Assembly (NCBI RefSeq): GCF_015356865.1
Contig: NZ_JAAFZA010000007.1
Coordinates: 1-64,000 of the forward strand
Source: Catenulispora pinisilvae
Lineage (GTDB): Bacteria > Actinomycetota > Actinomycetes > Streptomycetales > Catenulisporaceae
Reading direction: 5' to 3'
Length of the DNA: 64,000 bases
Both the position numbers and the translations under genes were made by a program. Positions 43,303 to 52,390 of this stretch are shown here, in pieces. How positions within the stretch are numbered: position 1 is the stretch's first letter; each line of letters begins with the position of its first letter. The notes beneath the pieces were generated by a model. It worked only from the letters and a program-made list of their open reading frames with translations. It did no database searches and had not been told where the DNA came from.

Positions 43303-44420
43303 CGTCCGGCGTCCGGCAGCCAGTCGCCGACGACGGCGGCGACGTGCGCGACCGCCGGCTCCCGCAGCATGGAATAGTGGTCACCGTCGACGAAGCGTAC
43401 GGTCGCGGGCCGCTCGGACAGCTCGGACCAGCAGGCGGCGGCCTGGGCCCGTACCTGATCCTCCGCGCCCCCTGCGTAGATGAGCGCCAGTTGTTCTACC
43501 GGATCAACGGGCTTGTAGCGTCCCAGGGCTCGAACATGCGCGCGATACATGGCGAAGCGCTCCCGGAAGTAGCCCAGGTCGGATTCCACTGGGATTAGTC
43601 CCCGGGCTACCGCTTCCTGGAGCACCCGCTCCAGCCCCGCTGAGTAGGGCAGTTCGGCCGCCAAGGCTTCCGAGTCCGTCGAGTCCGCCGGGTCCGCGTG
43701 GTGGATCCGGATCAGCTCGTCGGTGTACATCGCCACGATCTCCGCCTCGGTGTAGTCCGGCAGCTGGTCGCCGAGGAAGCTGTCCAGCAGTGCGAGCAGT
43801 TCCACCTTCTCCCCGGCCGCCTGGAGCCGACTCGCGACCTCGAACGCCGTCGCGCCGCCCATGGACCAGCCGATCAACGCGTACGGACCGTGGGGCACCA
43901 GCCGCTGGATCTGCCGCACGTGGTGCTCGGCCAGGGTCTGCACCGCCTGCTCATCCTCGCCGGGCCGCAGCGGCGGGGCTTGCAGCCCGACGCAGCGGCG
44001 GTCGGCGCGCAGGGCTCGGGCCAGCGGGAAAAGCGGGGTGACGTCCCCACCGGCACCCGAGATGAAGAAGACGGAAGGCGTGCCCTCGGCCTCGCGCAGC
44101 AACACGCTGTCGGACAGGTCCGGCGTGGCCTCGGCCCGGTGCAGCAGGGTCCGTACATAGGCGACGTCAACCGGCTGGTCCTCCTCGACCGTCTGCTCGA
44201 ACAGCCAGGCCAGCGGGATCGTCACGCCGAGGGTCTTCTTGATCCGGGCGAGCAGCTGCACGGCCAGCAACGAGTGTCCGCCCAGATCGAAGAAGCACTC
44301 GTCGATCCCGATCGGCGCCGTCTGGAGCAGTTCCTCGTACAGGCGCAACAGCTCGACCTCGATGCGGTCGCGCGGGGCGGCGGTCGGCCGCTGCCGGTGA
44401 TCGGACGCGGACGCGGTCAT
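43299..44420 (-). CDS. NRPS carrier-thioesterase (T-TE) didomain
   Basis: 373 residues. Residues about 20-80 are a carrier domain with phosphopantetheine Ser50 in FFDLGGHSLLAVQ; residues about 115-370 are a type I thioesterase with VFFISGAGGDVTPL, nucleophile Ser186 in GWSMGGATA and His348 in DGDHYSML. The position of a terminal module split from the assembly line fits peptide release by hydrolysis or cyclisation. GGAAGGAG lies upstream of ATG 44420, and its stop overlaps the following adenylation gene. No adenylation domain is attached, so the carrier is loaded in trans. Confidence 0.92.
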   Translation of the reverse strand: MTASASDHRQRPTAAPRDRIEVELLRLYEELLQTAPIGIDECFFDLGGHSLLAVQLLARIKKTLGVTIPLAWLFEQTVEEDQPVDVAYVRTLLHRAEATPDLSDSVLLREAEGTPSVFFISGAGGDVTPLFPLARALRADRRCVGLQAPPLRPGEDEQAVQTLAEHHVRQIQRLVPHGPYALIGWSMGGATAFEVASRLQAAGEKVELLALLDSFLGDQLPDYTEAEIVAMYTDELIRIHHADPADSTDSEALAAELPYSAGLERVLQEAVARGLIPVESDLGYFRERFAMYRAHVRALGRYKPVDPVEQLALIYAGGAEDQVRAQAAACWSELSERPATVRFVDGDHYSMLREPAVAHVAAVVGDWLPDAGR

Positions 44421-44438
44421 GCGCGGTGCTCCTTCCGT

Positions 44439-46304
44439 TCAGCCTTCGACGTGGATGGCCTTGCCGAGGCGTTCGGCGGCGAGTAGATAGAGGTCGGCTA
44501 CTTCCTTCCCGGTGATCTTCGAATACTGATGCGCCGTCTCGAAGGCCTGGTGCCGGATCAGCCTGCTGCGGTAGTCCGGCATCGGCCCGCCGGACTTCAG
44601 CATCCGCAGCCACTGCCGGGTCCCCGGATACGGGCTGTTGATGTTGAGTGAGACGCAGCCTTCCGGTATGCAGCCGTCCTTGTGCAGTTCGGCGACCAGA
44701 TCCATGGTCTGGACCCGCTCCTGCCAGGTCTCGCCGAGGCCGAACTGGAGCGAGGTGCCGATCCGGACGCCCGCCTCGCGGCACCAGTGCGCGACCTGGC
44801 GGAGCCGGTCGGCCCAGTCGGTCGCCCCGGTCAGCATGCGCAGCTGCTGTACCTTCTGGACGCTCCTCTCCTGCGGCGCGGCGGATTCGAGCCCGAAATA
44901 GATGTAGCTGCAACCGTTGGCGGCCATGCGGTGCAGCATGGTCTCGTCGATGTCGTTGATCGTGGTCTGACAGCCCCACTCGATGCCGGTGTCCGGATCG
45001 CGCTTCTCCAACAGGTCCAGGAACCCGGTCAGCCAGCGGGGGTTCTGCGTGAAGGTGCTGTCGTCGAAGAACACCGCCTCGAACCCCTGCTCCTGGCGCA
45101 GCTCGATCTCCTTGACGACGTGCTCCGGGCTCCGCTGGCGAATCTTGGGCTGGCCGTAGAGGAAGGCGTCCGCCGACTCGTGGCAGAACTCGCAGGCGTA
45201 CTTGCAGCCCAGGCAGGCGAGGATCTGCGCGGTGTTCCGGTTGCCGAAGACGGAGAACCGGTTCTCGTGGCTCAGCCGCGTGACGTCGATGAACGGCAGG
45301 GTGTCGCCGTCGATGGGCAGGCCGCTGAACGCGAACCCCTCGACGCGGCCGGATTCCGGATCGAACAGATGCAGGTCGCCGGTGCCCTGCAGGGCGGCGA
45401 ACCGGTCCCGGCTGGCGAGCAGCCGGGCCTTGAGTGCGGTGGCGCCCGCGGGTTGGCACTCCGAGACGATCTTGAGGACTTCCAGGAGCGCGTACTGCCC
45501 GTCGCCGGCGATCACGAGATCGACGCAGGCCCGGTCGGTGTCCGCGGCCAGGGTCTGAAGGGCGGCCAGCCGGTCCTCCTCCTCGGTGGTGAGCCCGAAC
45601 AAGCCGAGGCCGTTGGCCCGTCTGCCGACCATCGCCCGCACCCGGTCCGAGGCCCGGTGGTAGATCTGCGGATTCACCGCGTCCTCGTGTTGGCCGCCTA
45701 GGATGACCAGGGCCTGCGGCAGCACGGCCTTCACCAGCCGCGCGATGCGCAGCGCGTAGAAGTGGCCCTCTGACAGGTTGCTGATACCGACGACCACCGG
45801 ACGTCGCTCCGTCAGGCAGCGGATCAGGTCGGCCTCGAAGTCCGGGTTGTAACTGGGCGGGTTCATGGTCGCCACGACGTCCGGGACCCGGGGGCCGGGG
45901 AACTCCTCGATCCGGAGCATCCGGTCCAGTACCGCGGTGGCGTGTAGGAGCGGAGTCGGGAGCCCCGGGAATGAGCCGGTCGCACCGTCCTCGATGTGCG
46001 GGGCGCTGATGAACAGCACCGGGAAGTACTTCAAGCGGTGGCGCGTGGCGAGCACGTCCGCGCTGTCGGCCGCGGGGCGCTCCGCCGCCGGCCATTCGGA
46101 CAGCCAGGCCTGGAGCTCCTGTTCGACCGCCCATTCGCGCCGCAGCGCCGCCTCGGACACGACCCGCGGGTCCTGTCCGTCGCCGGGGATGAAGCGCCAG
46201 TCCCGTTCGTGCTGGTAGAGCACGCTTTCCACGTGCTCCTCGCGTTCCAGCCGGGCCTTGCGCGCGAACGCGGCCGGGATCGCGGTGGGCTGGCTGTTCA
46301 CCAT
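44439..46304 (-). CDS. B12-binding radical SAM enzyme (second of two)
   Basis: 621 residues. A cobalamin-binding Rossmann region (VVVGISNLSEGHFYALRIARL, VILGGQHED, DLVIAGDGQYALLEVL) at about 165-280 precedes a radical SAM barrel whose 4Fe-4S ligands are Cys367, Cys371 and Cys374 (CKYACEFC). Enzymes with this architecture usually methylate unactivated carbon or phosphorus centres, or do ring rearrangements. There is a 90-residue N-terminal extension. GGAGGG 8 bases before ATG 46304. It follows the Cys-type thioesterase-like gene with a 7-base overlap, so it is part of the leftward operon. Confidence 0.9.
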   Translation of the reverse strand: MVNSQPTAIPAAFARKARLEREEHVESVLYQHERDWRFIPGDGQDPRVVSEAALRREWAVEQELQAWLSEWPAAERPAADSADVLATRHRLKYFPVLFISAPHIEDGATGSFPGLPTPLLHATAVLDRMLRIEEFPGPRVPDVVATMNPPSYNPDFEADLIRCLTERRPVVVGISNLSEGHFYALRIARLVKAVLPQALVILGGQHEDAVNPQIYHRASDRVRAMVGRRANGLGLFGLTTEEEDRLAALQTLAADTDRACVDLVIAGDGQYALLEVLKIVSECQPAGATALKARLLASRDRFAALQGTGDLHLFDPESGRVEGFAFSGLPIDGDTLPFIDVTRLSHENRFSVFGNRNTAQILACLGCKYACEFCHESADAFLYGQPKIRQRSPEHVVKEIELRQEQGFEAVFFDDSTFTQNPRWLTGFLDLLEKRDPDTGIEWGCQTTINDIDETMLHRMAANGCSYIYFGLESAAPQERSVQKVQQLRMLTGATDWADRLRQVAHWCREAGVRIGTSLQFGLGETWQERVQTMDLVAELHKDGCIPEGCVSLNINSPYPGTRQWLRMLKSGGPMPDYRSRLIRHQAFETAHQYSKITGKEVADLYLLAAERLGKAIHVEG

Positions 46305-47146
46305 GGCCGCCCTCCGATGATCTCGGACACCCGGGCCGCGGCGTCGGCCAGCAGCCGCCCCGCTTCCGAAGGGAGCCGGACGACGTGACCCGCACCGTGT
46401 GGCTGACCGGTGTCATGGTGCGAAGACAGGATGACCGTGGCTTCGGCGAACGCCGCAGCCGCCGACGCTCGGGAGCAGGCGACCAGATAAGCGAGGTAGT
46501 TCGCGAATCGATCGGCTAACTGCTGCTCTAAGGCTGCGCAGACCCGCAACCGCGAGCATGCCCCGTGGATGATTGTTCGAAAGGCCTCTTCCAAGCGTAC
46601 CGCCAGGGGCACGAGATCATCCCCGGTCGCCGTGGCGGCGTCGGCGGCCAGCGTGCCGACTGCGCGCTGCTGTTGTTGCTCGTCGTCGGTGATCTGCCCG
46701 GCGAAGGACTCCAACGCCTTGCCGAACTCCCGCGCCAGCACGTTGCCGTCGACCGGTGCCGGGTCGAAGACGATCACCTGCGGCTCGCCGAGGCCGGCCC
46801 GCCGGATCCCGGCGGCCAGCGTCACGGCCAGCGGTGCTCCGGCACAGACCCCCAGCACGGCCACGATGCGGTCCGGGCTTCCAACGAGCTCTTCGAGCCA
46901 CGGCCGCGTATAGATCTCAGGGTCGCAGTCTTTGAGGTAGTCGCCGGTCGCGGGCGGCGGGACGCTTTCCCAGACTCGATGCCCGTCCAGGGCCGAGGCC
47001 AGATCCGAGAGCGACGCCTCGCCGTGCCCGGCCTCGAAATCGATCCCCAGGACGAGGTCGGATCCCGAGGCGGTCAACCGCCGCCAGTGTCGCGCGTCTG
47101 CCGTCGTGGGAGTCGCGGGAGCCGTGGGAGTCATGGGATCAGACAT
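46298..47146 (-). CDS. Thioesterase-like alpha/beta hydrolase with Cys nucleophile
   Basis: 282 residues. The layout resembles type II thioesterases, with nucleophile-elbow GVCAGAPLA where Cys101 replaces Ser, a FDPAPVD strand (Asp128) and a C-terminal helix after a His-rich loop (GQPHGAGHVVRLP). The N-terminal half (DLVLGIDFEAGHGEASLSDL) is shorter than usual. ATG 47146 overlaps the first radical SAM stop by 8 bases. It lies between two radical SAM genes, so it may process a thioester of their product. Assignment as thioesterase-like is by pattern and not certain. Confidence 0.6.
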   Translation of the reverse strand: MSDPMTPTAPATPTTADARHWRRLTASGSDLVLGIDFEAGHGEASLSDLASALDGHRVWESVPPPATGDYLKDCDPEIYTRPWLEELVGSPDRIVAVLGVCAGAPLAVTLAAGIRRAGLGEPQVIVFDPAPVDGNVLAREFGKALESFAGQITDDEQQQQRAVGTLAADAATATGDDLVPLAVRLEEAFRTIIHGACSRLRVCAALEQQLADRFANYLAYLVACSRASAAAAFAEATVILSSHHDTGQPHGAGHVVRLPSEAGRLLADAAARVSEIIGGRPW

Positions 47147-48614
47147 GGGCGTCCGCCCAGAAGGACCCGTAGCGTTCGTCGGCCCCGACGCCGACCAGCG
47201 AACCGAAATACGGGCGCTTGCCCATCGCCTCGGCCAGCATGCCGAGTCCGTCGAGGAAGACCTCGTACACCTGGTCCGGGGAGGCCAGCGCGGTGCGGTA
47301 CACCGGCGGAAGCTCCTCATGGTAAAGCGCGAAGTCCTCGTGCAGGAGCTCCATGCCGAAGCGCTCCGGATGCTGGAACATCGCGCTGCCGGGGTACGGC
47401 ACGAGCCCGAACAGGTACGAGGCCTGGAGCAGATCGCGATCGATGAGATCGCAGATCCATTCGATGGACCCGCGCATCTGGTCCGGGGTCTGGTCGGGGA
47501 AGCCGTTGACGGCGAACGCGCAGGCGGCCAGTCCCGCGTCCCGCACCCGCAGTAGCGTCTCCTCGACGCTGCCCAGCTTCATGTGGTGTTTGTGCACGTT
47601 CTGGCTGTCCTGGGCGCCGGTCTCCAGCCCGATCTCCACCCACCGGCAGCCGCTGTCGTGCAGCTTGTTCAGGACCCGGTCGTCTCCCAGACAGTTGAGG
47701 CGGGTCTGGCAGTCGTAGGCGATACCGCCCTCGTCTTCCAAGGCTGTGAGCAGTTCGAGGGTCCGCTCCGGATGGAGCGTGAAGGTCTCGTCTCCCCAGT
47801 AGATGTTGTGGTGTTCTCCGTAGCGCTCGCGATAGGCCCGGATCTCATTTATCACCCGGTCGATGGAGAAGTATTCGGGTTTCTGGCCGATGGTCTGAAT
47901 GGTGCAGAACGTGCATTTATACGGACATCCGAGGGCATAGACCTGACGCAGATAACGGATGTCCTGGCCGGCATCGGGCGGAAACAGGTCGACCTTCGGC
48001 GGTGGGATATCCGCTGCCGACAGGTCCGGATACCGCAAGCCGCTGCGCGCGATCCTGCCGTCCGGCAGCCGGTGCACGAGATTGCCGACGCCGTCCACGC
48101 CGCGTCCCTGCGCGAGGGCGTCGATCAGGGCCGGTAGCGCGGTCTCGCCGCGCTCCACGACCACGAAATCAACACCGGGGTGCCGGGCGACCCGGTCGGC
48201 GAGCGGGGTGGCCACCACTCCGCCGAAGATCACCTTGGCCTGCGGCCGGAGCTGCTTGACCGCGTCAGCTATCTGATAGGCGAAGTGGAGGTTGACCGTC
48301 ATCGGGGAGAAGAGATAGGCGTCGGCGGGGTGGGCGCCGACCATGGCCCGGACCACCGCCTCGTCCAGTTCGCCGCCGCTGTCGAGGGCACCCGGGGCGG
48401 TGTAGAGATCGACGACGTCCAGATCGGTGTGGCCGTGCCAGACCAGCACCCCTGCCAGCCAGTGCATCCAGTGCGGCAACTCCCACATGGCGTGCCGCAT
48501 GTGCCGCAGGCCGGGGTGCGTCGAGTGGTACTGGATGTCGAAGTTCCGCCAGAACTGCCGGCGCTGCGGCACCGGCACGGTCGACATCGGCGTGTGGACG
48601 AAGGCGATACGCAT
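47139..48614 (-). CDS. B12-binding radical SAM enzyme (first of two)
   Basis: 491 residues. The N-terminal cobalamin-binding part shows DAYLFSPMTVNLHFAYQIADAV, KVIFGGVVATPLADRVA and DFVVVERGETALPAL; the radical SAM core has Cys230, Cys234 and Cys237 (GCPYKCTFC), the Gly-rich IYWGDETFTLHP strand, and WVEIGLETG. ATG 48614 has GAGGAGCC upstream; an in-frame start at 48638 is less well placed. It is the first gene of the leftward operon. A methyl transfer or C-C bond-forming step on an NRPS-bound or free building block is the usual inference; the substrate is not readable. Confidence 0.9.
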   Translation of the reverse strand: MRIAFVHTPMSTVPVPQRRQFWRNFDIQYHSTHPGLRHMRHAMWELPHWMHWLAGVLVWHGHTDLDVVDLYTAPGALDSGGELDEAVVRAMVGAHPADAYLFSPMTVNLHFAYQIADAVKQLRPQAKVIFGGVVATPLADRVARHPGVDFVVVERGETALPALIDALAQGRGVDGVGNLVHRLPDGRIARSGLRYPDLSAADIPPPKVDLFPPDAGQDIRYLRQVYALGCPYKCTFCTIQTIGQKPEYFSIDRVINEIRAYRERYGEHHNIYWGDETFTLHPERTLELLTALEDEGGIAYDCQTRLNCLGDDRVLNKLHDSGCRWVEIGLETGAQDSQNVHKHHMKLGSVEETLLRVRDAGLAACAFAVNGFPDQTPDQMRGSIEWICDLIDRDLLQASYLFGLVPYPGSAMFQHPERFGMELLHEDFALYHEELPPVYRTALASPDQVYEVFLDGLGMLAEAMGKRPYFGSLVGVGADERYGSFWADAHV

Positions 48615-48983
48615 TCTGGCTCCTCGGGCGTCCCGCATCAGGTGTTCGACGCGTCAGGCCGCGCTGCGGGACCCCGGCGCGGGCGGATGTGGGCCGGCAC
48701 CGGTGCTCCCGGCCGCCGACGTTTCCCAGAGCACGTGTTCGGTAGGGGTCGGGTGAGTAGGTGGTTGACATCGGGCGGATGCAGGACCGCCTGCCCGACC
48801 GGCTCCGGCTCGGTCCGGATCGCGCCGCCGCGGCTTGCGGGCGGCCCGCGTCGGCCCGTAAGGGCCCTGACGGCAGCGAGCGTCGAACATATCGAGTATC
48901 AGTCCACGAATAAACTTCGCGCAAGGCCTTGACGGATCCGAACCCCTCGGTTTGAATCCTCACCATTGGCTACGGGGAGGACT
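48615..48983. other. Divergent regulatory region of the NRPS cluster
   Basis: 369 bp between the two operons without a credible gene. It has an AT-richer patch at about 48887-48925 and a good rightward promoter candidate at 48929-48957. For the leftward operon I found only weak candidates. No regulator gene is encoded in or beside it. Confidence 0.75.
48929..48957 (+). promoter_or_regulatory. Candidate housekeeping-type promoter of the rightward operon
   Basis: TTGACG (48929-48934), 17-base spacer, TTGAAT (48952-48957), about 27 bases before the MFS start codon and its GGGGAGGA ribosome-binding site. Only four of six -10 bases match the consensus. Confidence 0.55.
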
Positions 48984-50426
48984 ATGTCCATCGGTGTCAC
49001 GATGTCAAACCCGGTGTCGCTTTGGCGCAATCGCAACTTCATGCTCTTCCTGACCGCGCAGACCCTTTCCTCGGTCGGCGACTCCTTCTCCTATGTGGCG
49101 ATACCGCTGTTGGTCCTGCACACCACCGGTTCGATCGTGCAGATGGGTCTGGTCACCGGTGTGACCGGGGTGGCCTCCATCGGCACCGGCCTGGTCGCCG
49201 GGGTCATCGCCGACCGGGTCAACCGCCAGGCCCTGCTGATGGTGTGCGACATCGCGCGGTTCCTGCTCTACGGCCTGATCCCGGTGGTGTGGCTGTTCTC
49301 CCCGCAGCTGTGGTTCATCTACGTGGTGGTTCCGCTCGGCGCGGTCTTCGGCATGCTGTTCCGGGTCGGCTACGTGACCGTGGTGCCCAAGCTGGTCTCC
49401 TCGGACCAGATCACCGAGGCGAACGGCCGGCTCTACAGCTCCTACGCGGTCGCCGCCGTGGGCGGCCCGACCGCCGCCGGCTTCATCTCGGGGATCTTCA
49501 ATCCGTCCGTCGCGATCGCCGTGGACTCGGTCAGCTTCGCGGTCTCCGCGATCGGCCTGCTGCTGTTGCGCCGACGGACGGACGCGGCCGAGCGGGCCGC
49601 ACAGAGCGAGACGGCACAGACTGAGACGGCGCAGAGCGAGACCGCACAGACTGAGACGGCGCAGAGCGAGACCGCACAGACCGACAGTGGATCCAAATCC
49701 GAGGAGAAGCGTCCCGCGCGCCAGGGGATCCGGACGGACTTCCTCATCGGCGCCAAGTTCCTGTGGGCGAACGAGATCCTGCGACCGCTGACGATCCGGC
49801 TGTCGATCCTGACCTTCCTCACCTACGGCGTGACCGACCTGATCGTGTTCCACATCAAACACGACCTCAAGCACTCGGACACCTTCGCCGGCTACGTGCT
49901 GTCCGCCGGGACCGTGGGCACGTTCATCGCCTCGTCCCTGGTGGCCCGGCTCCGCAAACGGTTCGGGTTCGGCAAGTGCTGGACCGTGGCCTTCGTGCTG
50001 TGCGGGGCGGCCGTGGCCGGGATCGGCCTGACCGGCGTCATCCCGGTGGTCGCGCTACTGGCGATGGTCATGCTGGCCTGCACCGGCGTCGCGGGCATCT
50101 GTTCCATGTCGTTCCGCCAGGAGGTCACGCCCAGCGATCTGCTCGGCCGGGTGACCGCCGCGTTCTGGACCATCCACTCGGCCCTGGGCCCGATCGGGGC
50201 GGCCGTGCTGACCGCCGCCGCCAGCGGATACGGGGTCCGCTCCGTCGGCCTGGTCGCCGGGATCGTCATCTCGCTCACCGCCGTCACCGCCGTGGCCACG
50301 CCGATGTGGCGCGGCGTGAAACCCCAGCCGGACGAGGCGGATCCCACCGAGCAGGAGCACACCGAGCAGACCCCGGCCGAGGCGCACGCCGACAGCGAAG
50401 CGGCGGTCAACCAGGAGGTGAACTGA
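48984..50426 (+). CDS. MFS exporter
   Basis: 480-residue, 12-helix major facilitator of the enterobactin-exporter/MFS_3 type often encoded with siderophore and NRPS genes. Helices begin FMLFLTAQTLSSVGDSFSYVA, and the conserved GVIADRVNRQALL loop follows. The central cytoplasmic loop after helix 6 holds an (AQSET)(AQTET) tandem repeat. ATG 48984 has GGGGAGGA upstream; the ORF also extends to GTG/ATG 48966. It is the first gene of the rightward operon and is the probable exporter or resistance pump for the product. Confidence 0.92.
   Translation: MSIGVTMSNPVSLWRNRNFMLFLTAQTLSSVGDSFSYVAIPLLVLHTTGSIVQMGLVTGVTGVASIGTGLVAGVIADRVNRQALLMVCDIARFLLYGLIPVVWLFSPQLWFIYVVVPLGAVFGMLFRVGYVTVVPKLVSSDQITEANGRLYSSYAVAAVGGPTAAGFISGIFNPSVAIAVDSVSFAVSAIGLLLLRRRTDAAERAAQSETAQTETAQSETAQTETAQSETAQTDSGSKSEEKRPARQGIRTDFLIGAKFLWANEILRPLTIRLSILTFLTYGVTDLIVFHIKHDLKHSDTFAGYVLSAGTVGTFIASSLVARLRKRFGFGKCWTVAFVLCGAAVAGIGLTGVIPVVALLAMVMLACTGVAGICSMSFRQEVTPSDLLGRVTAAFWTIHSALGPIGAAVLTAAASGYGVRSVGLVAGIVISLTAVTAVATPMWRGVKPQPDEADPTEQEHTEQTPAEAHADSEAAVNQEVN
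49599..49688 (+). repeat. 15-bp tandem repeat, 6 units, in the MFS loop
   Basis: Six 15-bp units alternating GCACAGACTGAGACG and GCGCAGAGCGAGACC types, in frame, coding Ala-Gln-(Ser/Thr)-Glu-Thr. The length is the same 6 x 15 bp as the repeat at 16006-16095. Confidence 0.95.
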
Positions 50427-50428
50427 CG

Positions 50429-52387
50429 GTGCGTGCACAAAGCGCGGGCGCCGAAGTCGGACCCGCCGCCGAACGATCCGTCCTGGACCTGATCGAAGCC
50501 ACCGCCGCCCGGACCCCTTCGGCCCCCGCCGTCGTCAGTGGCCAGACCCGACTCACCTACGGCGAACTCGACAAGGCCGCCGACCGCCTGGCGCACCGCC
50601 TCCTGGCGGCCGGCGTCGAAGCCCAGACGTGTGTCGGCATCCTGATGGAGCGCTCGGCCGCGGCCGTCGTCGCCGTCTTGGCGGTGTGGAAAGCCGGCGC
50701 CGCCCACGTTCCCCTGGACGTCGACAGCCCGGACCGCCGCCGCCGGCAGATCCTCGCGGACGCCGGAGTGCGCATGGTCCTCACCGATGCCGCGCTCAGC
50801 TCCGAACTCGCCGGCGCATCGGTCGCTGCGGCGTCGGTCGAAACAGCGGTCGAAACAGCGTCGGTCGAAACGCTCGTCGTCGACCTCGCCGCGCTCACCG
50901 CCGACGACCGACCGCCGCTCTCCCGGCCGGACCGCTCGATCGGCCCGGCCAGCCTGGCCTACGTGATCTACACCTCCGGCTCCTCCGGCCGCCCCAAAGG
51001 TGTCATGGCCACCCACGGCGGCCTGCTCGGCAACCACCTCGCGTGGGAGACCGCCTTCGGGCTGCGCGGAAACATCCGGGCGCACGCCCAGATGGCGAAC
51101 TTCGCCTTCGACGGGTTCCTCGGCGAACTGGTGCGCGGCCTGTGTTCCGGCGCGGCGCTCGTCGTGTTCCCCCGTGAGCTTGTGCTCCAGCCCGCACAGC
51201 TGCTGGAGTCGCTGCGGGCCGAGGGGATCGACGTCGCCGACTTCGTCCCGCCGGTGCTGCGGGCGCTGGCCGAGCACGCCGAGAAGGCCGGGGAGTCGCT
51301 GGCCTTCCTCAAGACGGTGATCGTGGGCTCGGACGCCTACCCGGCCGCCGACCTGGCCCGGGTCGCCAGGCTTGCCGGGCCCGGCACCAAGGTCGTGAAC
51401 TGCTACGGACTGACCGAGGGCACGATCGACAGCACCTACTTCGTCGTCTCGCCCGAGCAGGACTACGGCGACGCGGTGATGATCGGGCTCCCGCTGCCGG
51501 GGACCGAGGCCCACATCCTTGACGAGGACCTGCGACCGGTGCCGCCCGGAGCCATCGGCACCCTGTACATCGCCGGATCGACGTTGACCCGCGGCTATCT
51601 GGGCGATCCGGGCAAGACCGCGGGAGCCTTCATTCCCCATCCGTTCAGCGGGCGATCCGGCGAGCGGATGTACCGGACCGGCGACCAGGCACGCTACCGG
51701 CAGACGTCGCAGGGTCCGCAGATCGAGTTCATCGGCCGCCGCGACCGCCAGGTGCAGCTGCGCGGGTACCGGGTCGAGCTCGGCGAGGTGGAGGCGGCGC
51801 TGCGCGGTGCGCCCGGCGTGCGGGCCGTCGCAGTGGTCTGTGACGATGACGACCCGGCCCGCCTGCGGCTGGCCGCATACCTCCTCGCCGAACCCGGCTC
51901 CGAGACGACGGACTGGATCGCGCTCGCGCGGGAAAGCCTTCCGCGCTACATGGTTCCGGCCCGGATCGTCCTGGTGTCGGCTCTCCCGATGACCGTGAAC
52001 GGCAAGGTCGACTACGCGGCCTTGAAGAACGGCGCCGGGACCGAGGTCGCCCCGGCGGCCGCCCGACCCACACCGGTGGCCGCGAGCACCCGCACCGAGG
52101 AGCGCGTGGTCGAGCTGTTCCGTGACGTGCTGCTGCATCCGGGGCTCGGGGTGGCCGACGACTTCTTCGAAAGCGGCGGCGATTCCCTGGGCGCGATGCA
52201 GATCATCGCTCAGATCCGCCGGGAGTGGGGCGTGCAGTCCTCGGTCCGGGACTTCTTCAAGTCCCCGACCGCGAAGCAGGTGGCCGCCGAGGTCGATCGA
52301 CAACTCAGCCAGGGGAACGTACGACCCGCGTCCTTCGATCTGATCACCCCGGCGTTCCGGGAGACCGTCGAATATGCCGAGGAGTGA
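50429..52387 (+). CDS. NRPS adenylation-carrier (A-T) protein
   Basis: 652 residues starting at GTG 50429, with AGGAGG at 50413-50418 and 2 bases after the MFS stop. A domain: YTSGSSGRPKGVMATHGG, FAFDGFLGEL, NCYGLTEGTIDS, YRTGDQARY, VQLRGYRVELGEVEA and A10 Lys in LPMTVNGKVDY. The T domain has Ser586 in FFESGGDSLGAMQ. No condensation domain precedes it, so it probably primes the assembly line. The ten-residue specificity code reads roughly D-G-G-F-I-G-C-I-D-K by hand; I do not recognise that code. Confidence 0.93.
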   Translation: MRAQSAGAEVGPAAERSVLDLIEATAARTPSAPAVVSGQTRLTYGELDKAADRLAHRLLAAGVEAQTCVGILMERSAAAVVAVLAVWKAGAAHVPLDVDSPDRRRRQILADAGVRMVLTDAALSSELAGASVAAASVETAVETASVETLVVDLAALTADDRPPLSRPDRSIGPASLAYVIYTSGSSGRPKGVMATHGGLLGNHLAWETAFGLRGNIRAHAQMANFAFDGFLGELVRGLCSGAALVVFPRELVLQPAQLLESLRAEGIDVADFVPPVLRALAEHAEKAGESLAFLKTVIVGSDAYPAADLARVARLAGPGTKVVNCYGLTEGTIDSTYFVVSPEQDYGDAVMIGLPLPGTEAHILDEDLRPVPPGAIGTLYIAGSTLTRGYLGDPGKTAGAFIPHPFSGRSGERMYRTGDQARYRQTSQGPQIEFIGRRDRQVQLRGYRVELGEVEAALRGAPGVRAVAVVCDDDDPARLRLAAYLLAEPGSETTDWIALARESLPRYMVPARIVLVSALPMTVNGKVDYAALKNGAGTEVAPAAARPTPVAASTRTEERVVELFRDVLLHPGLGVADDFFESGGDSLGAMQIIAQIRREWGVQSSVRDFFKSPTAKQVAAEVDRQLSQGNVRPASFDLITPAFRETVEYAEE

Positions 52388-52390
52388 GAA

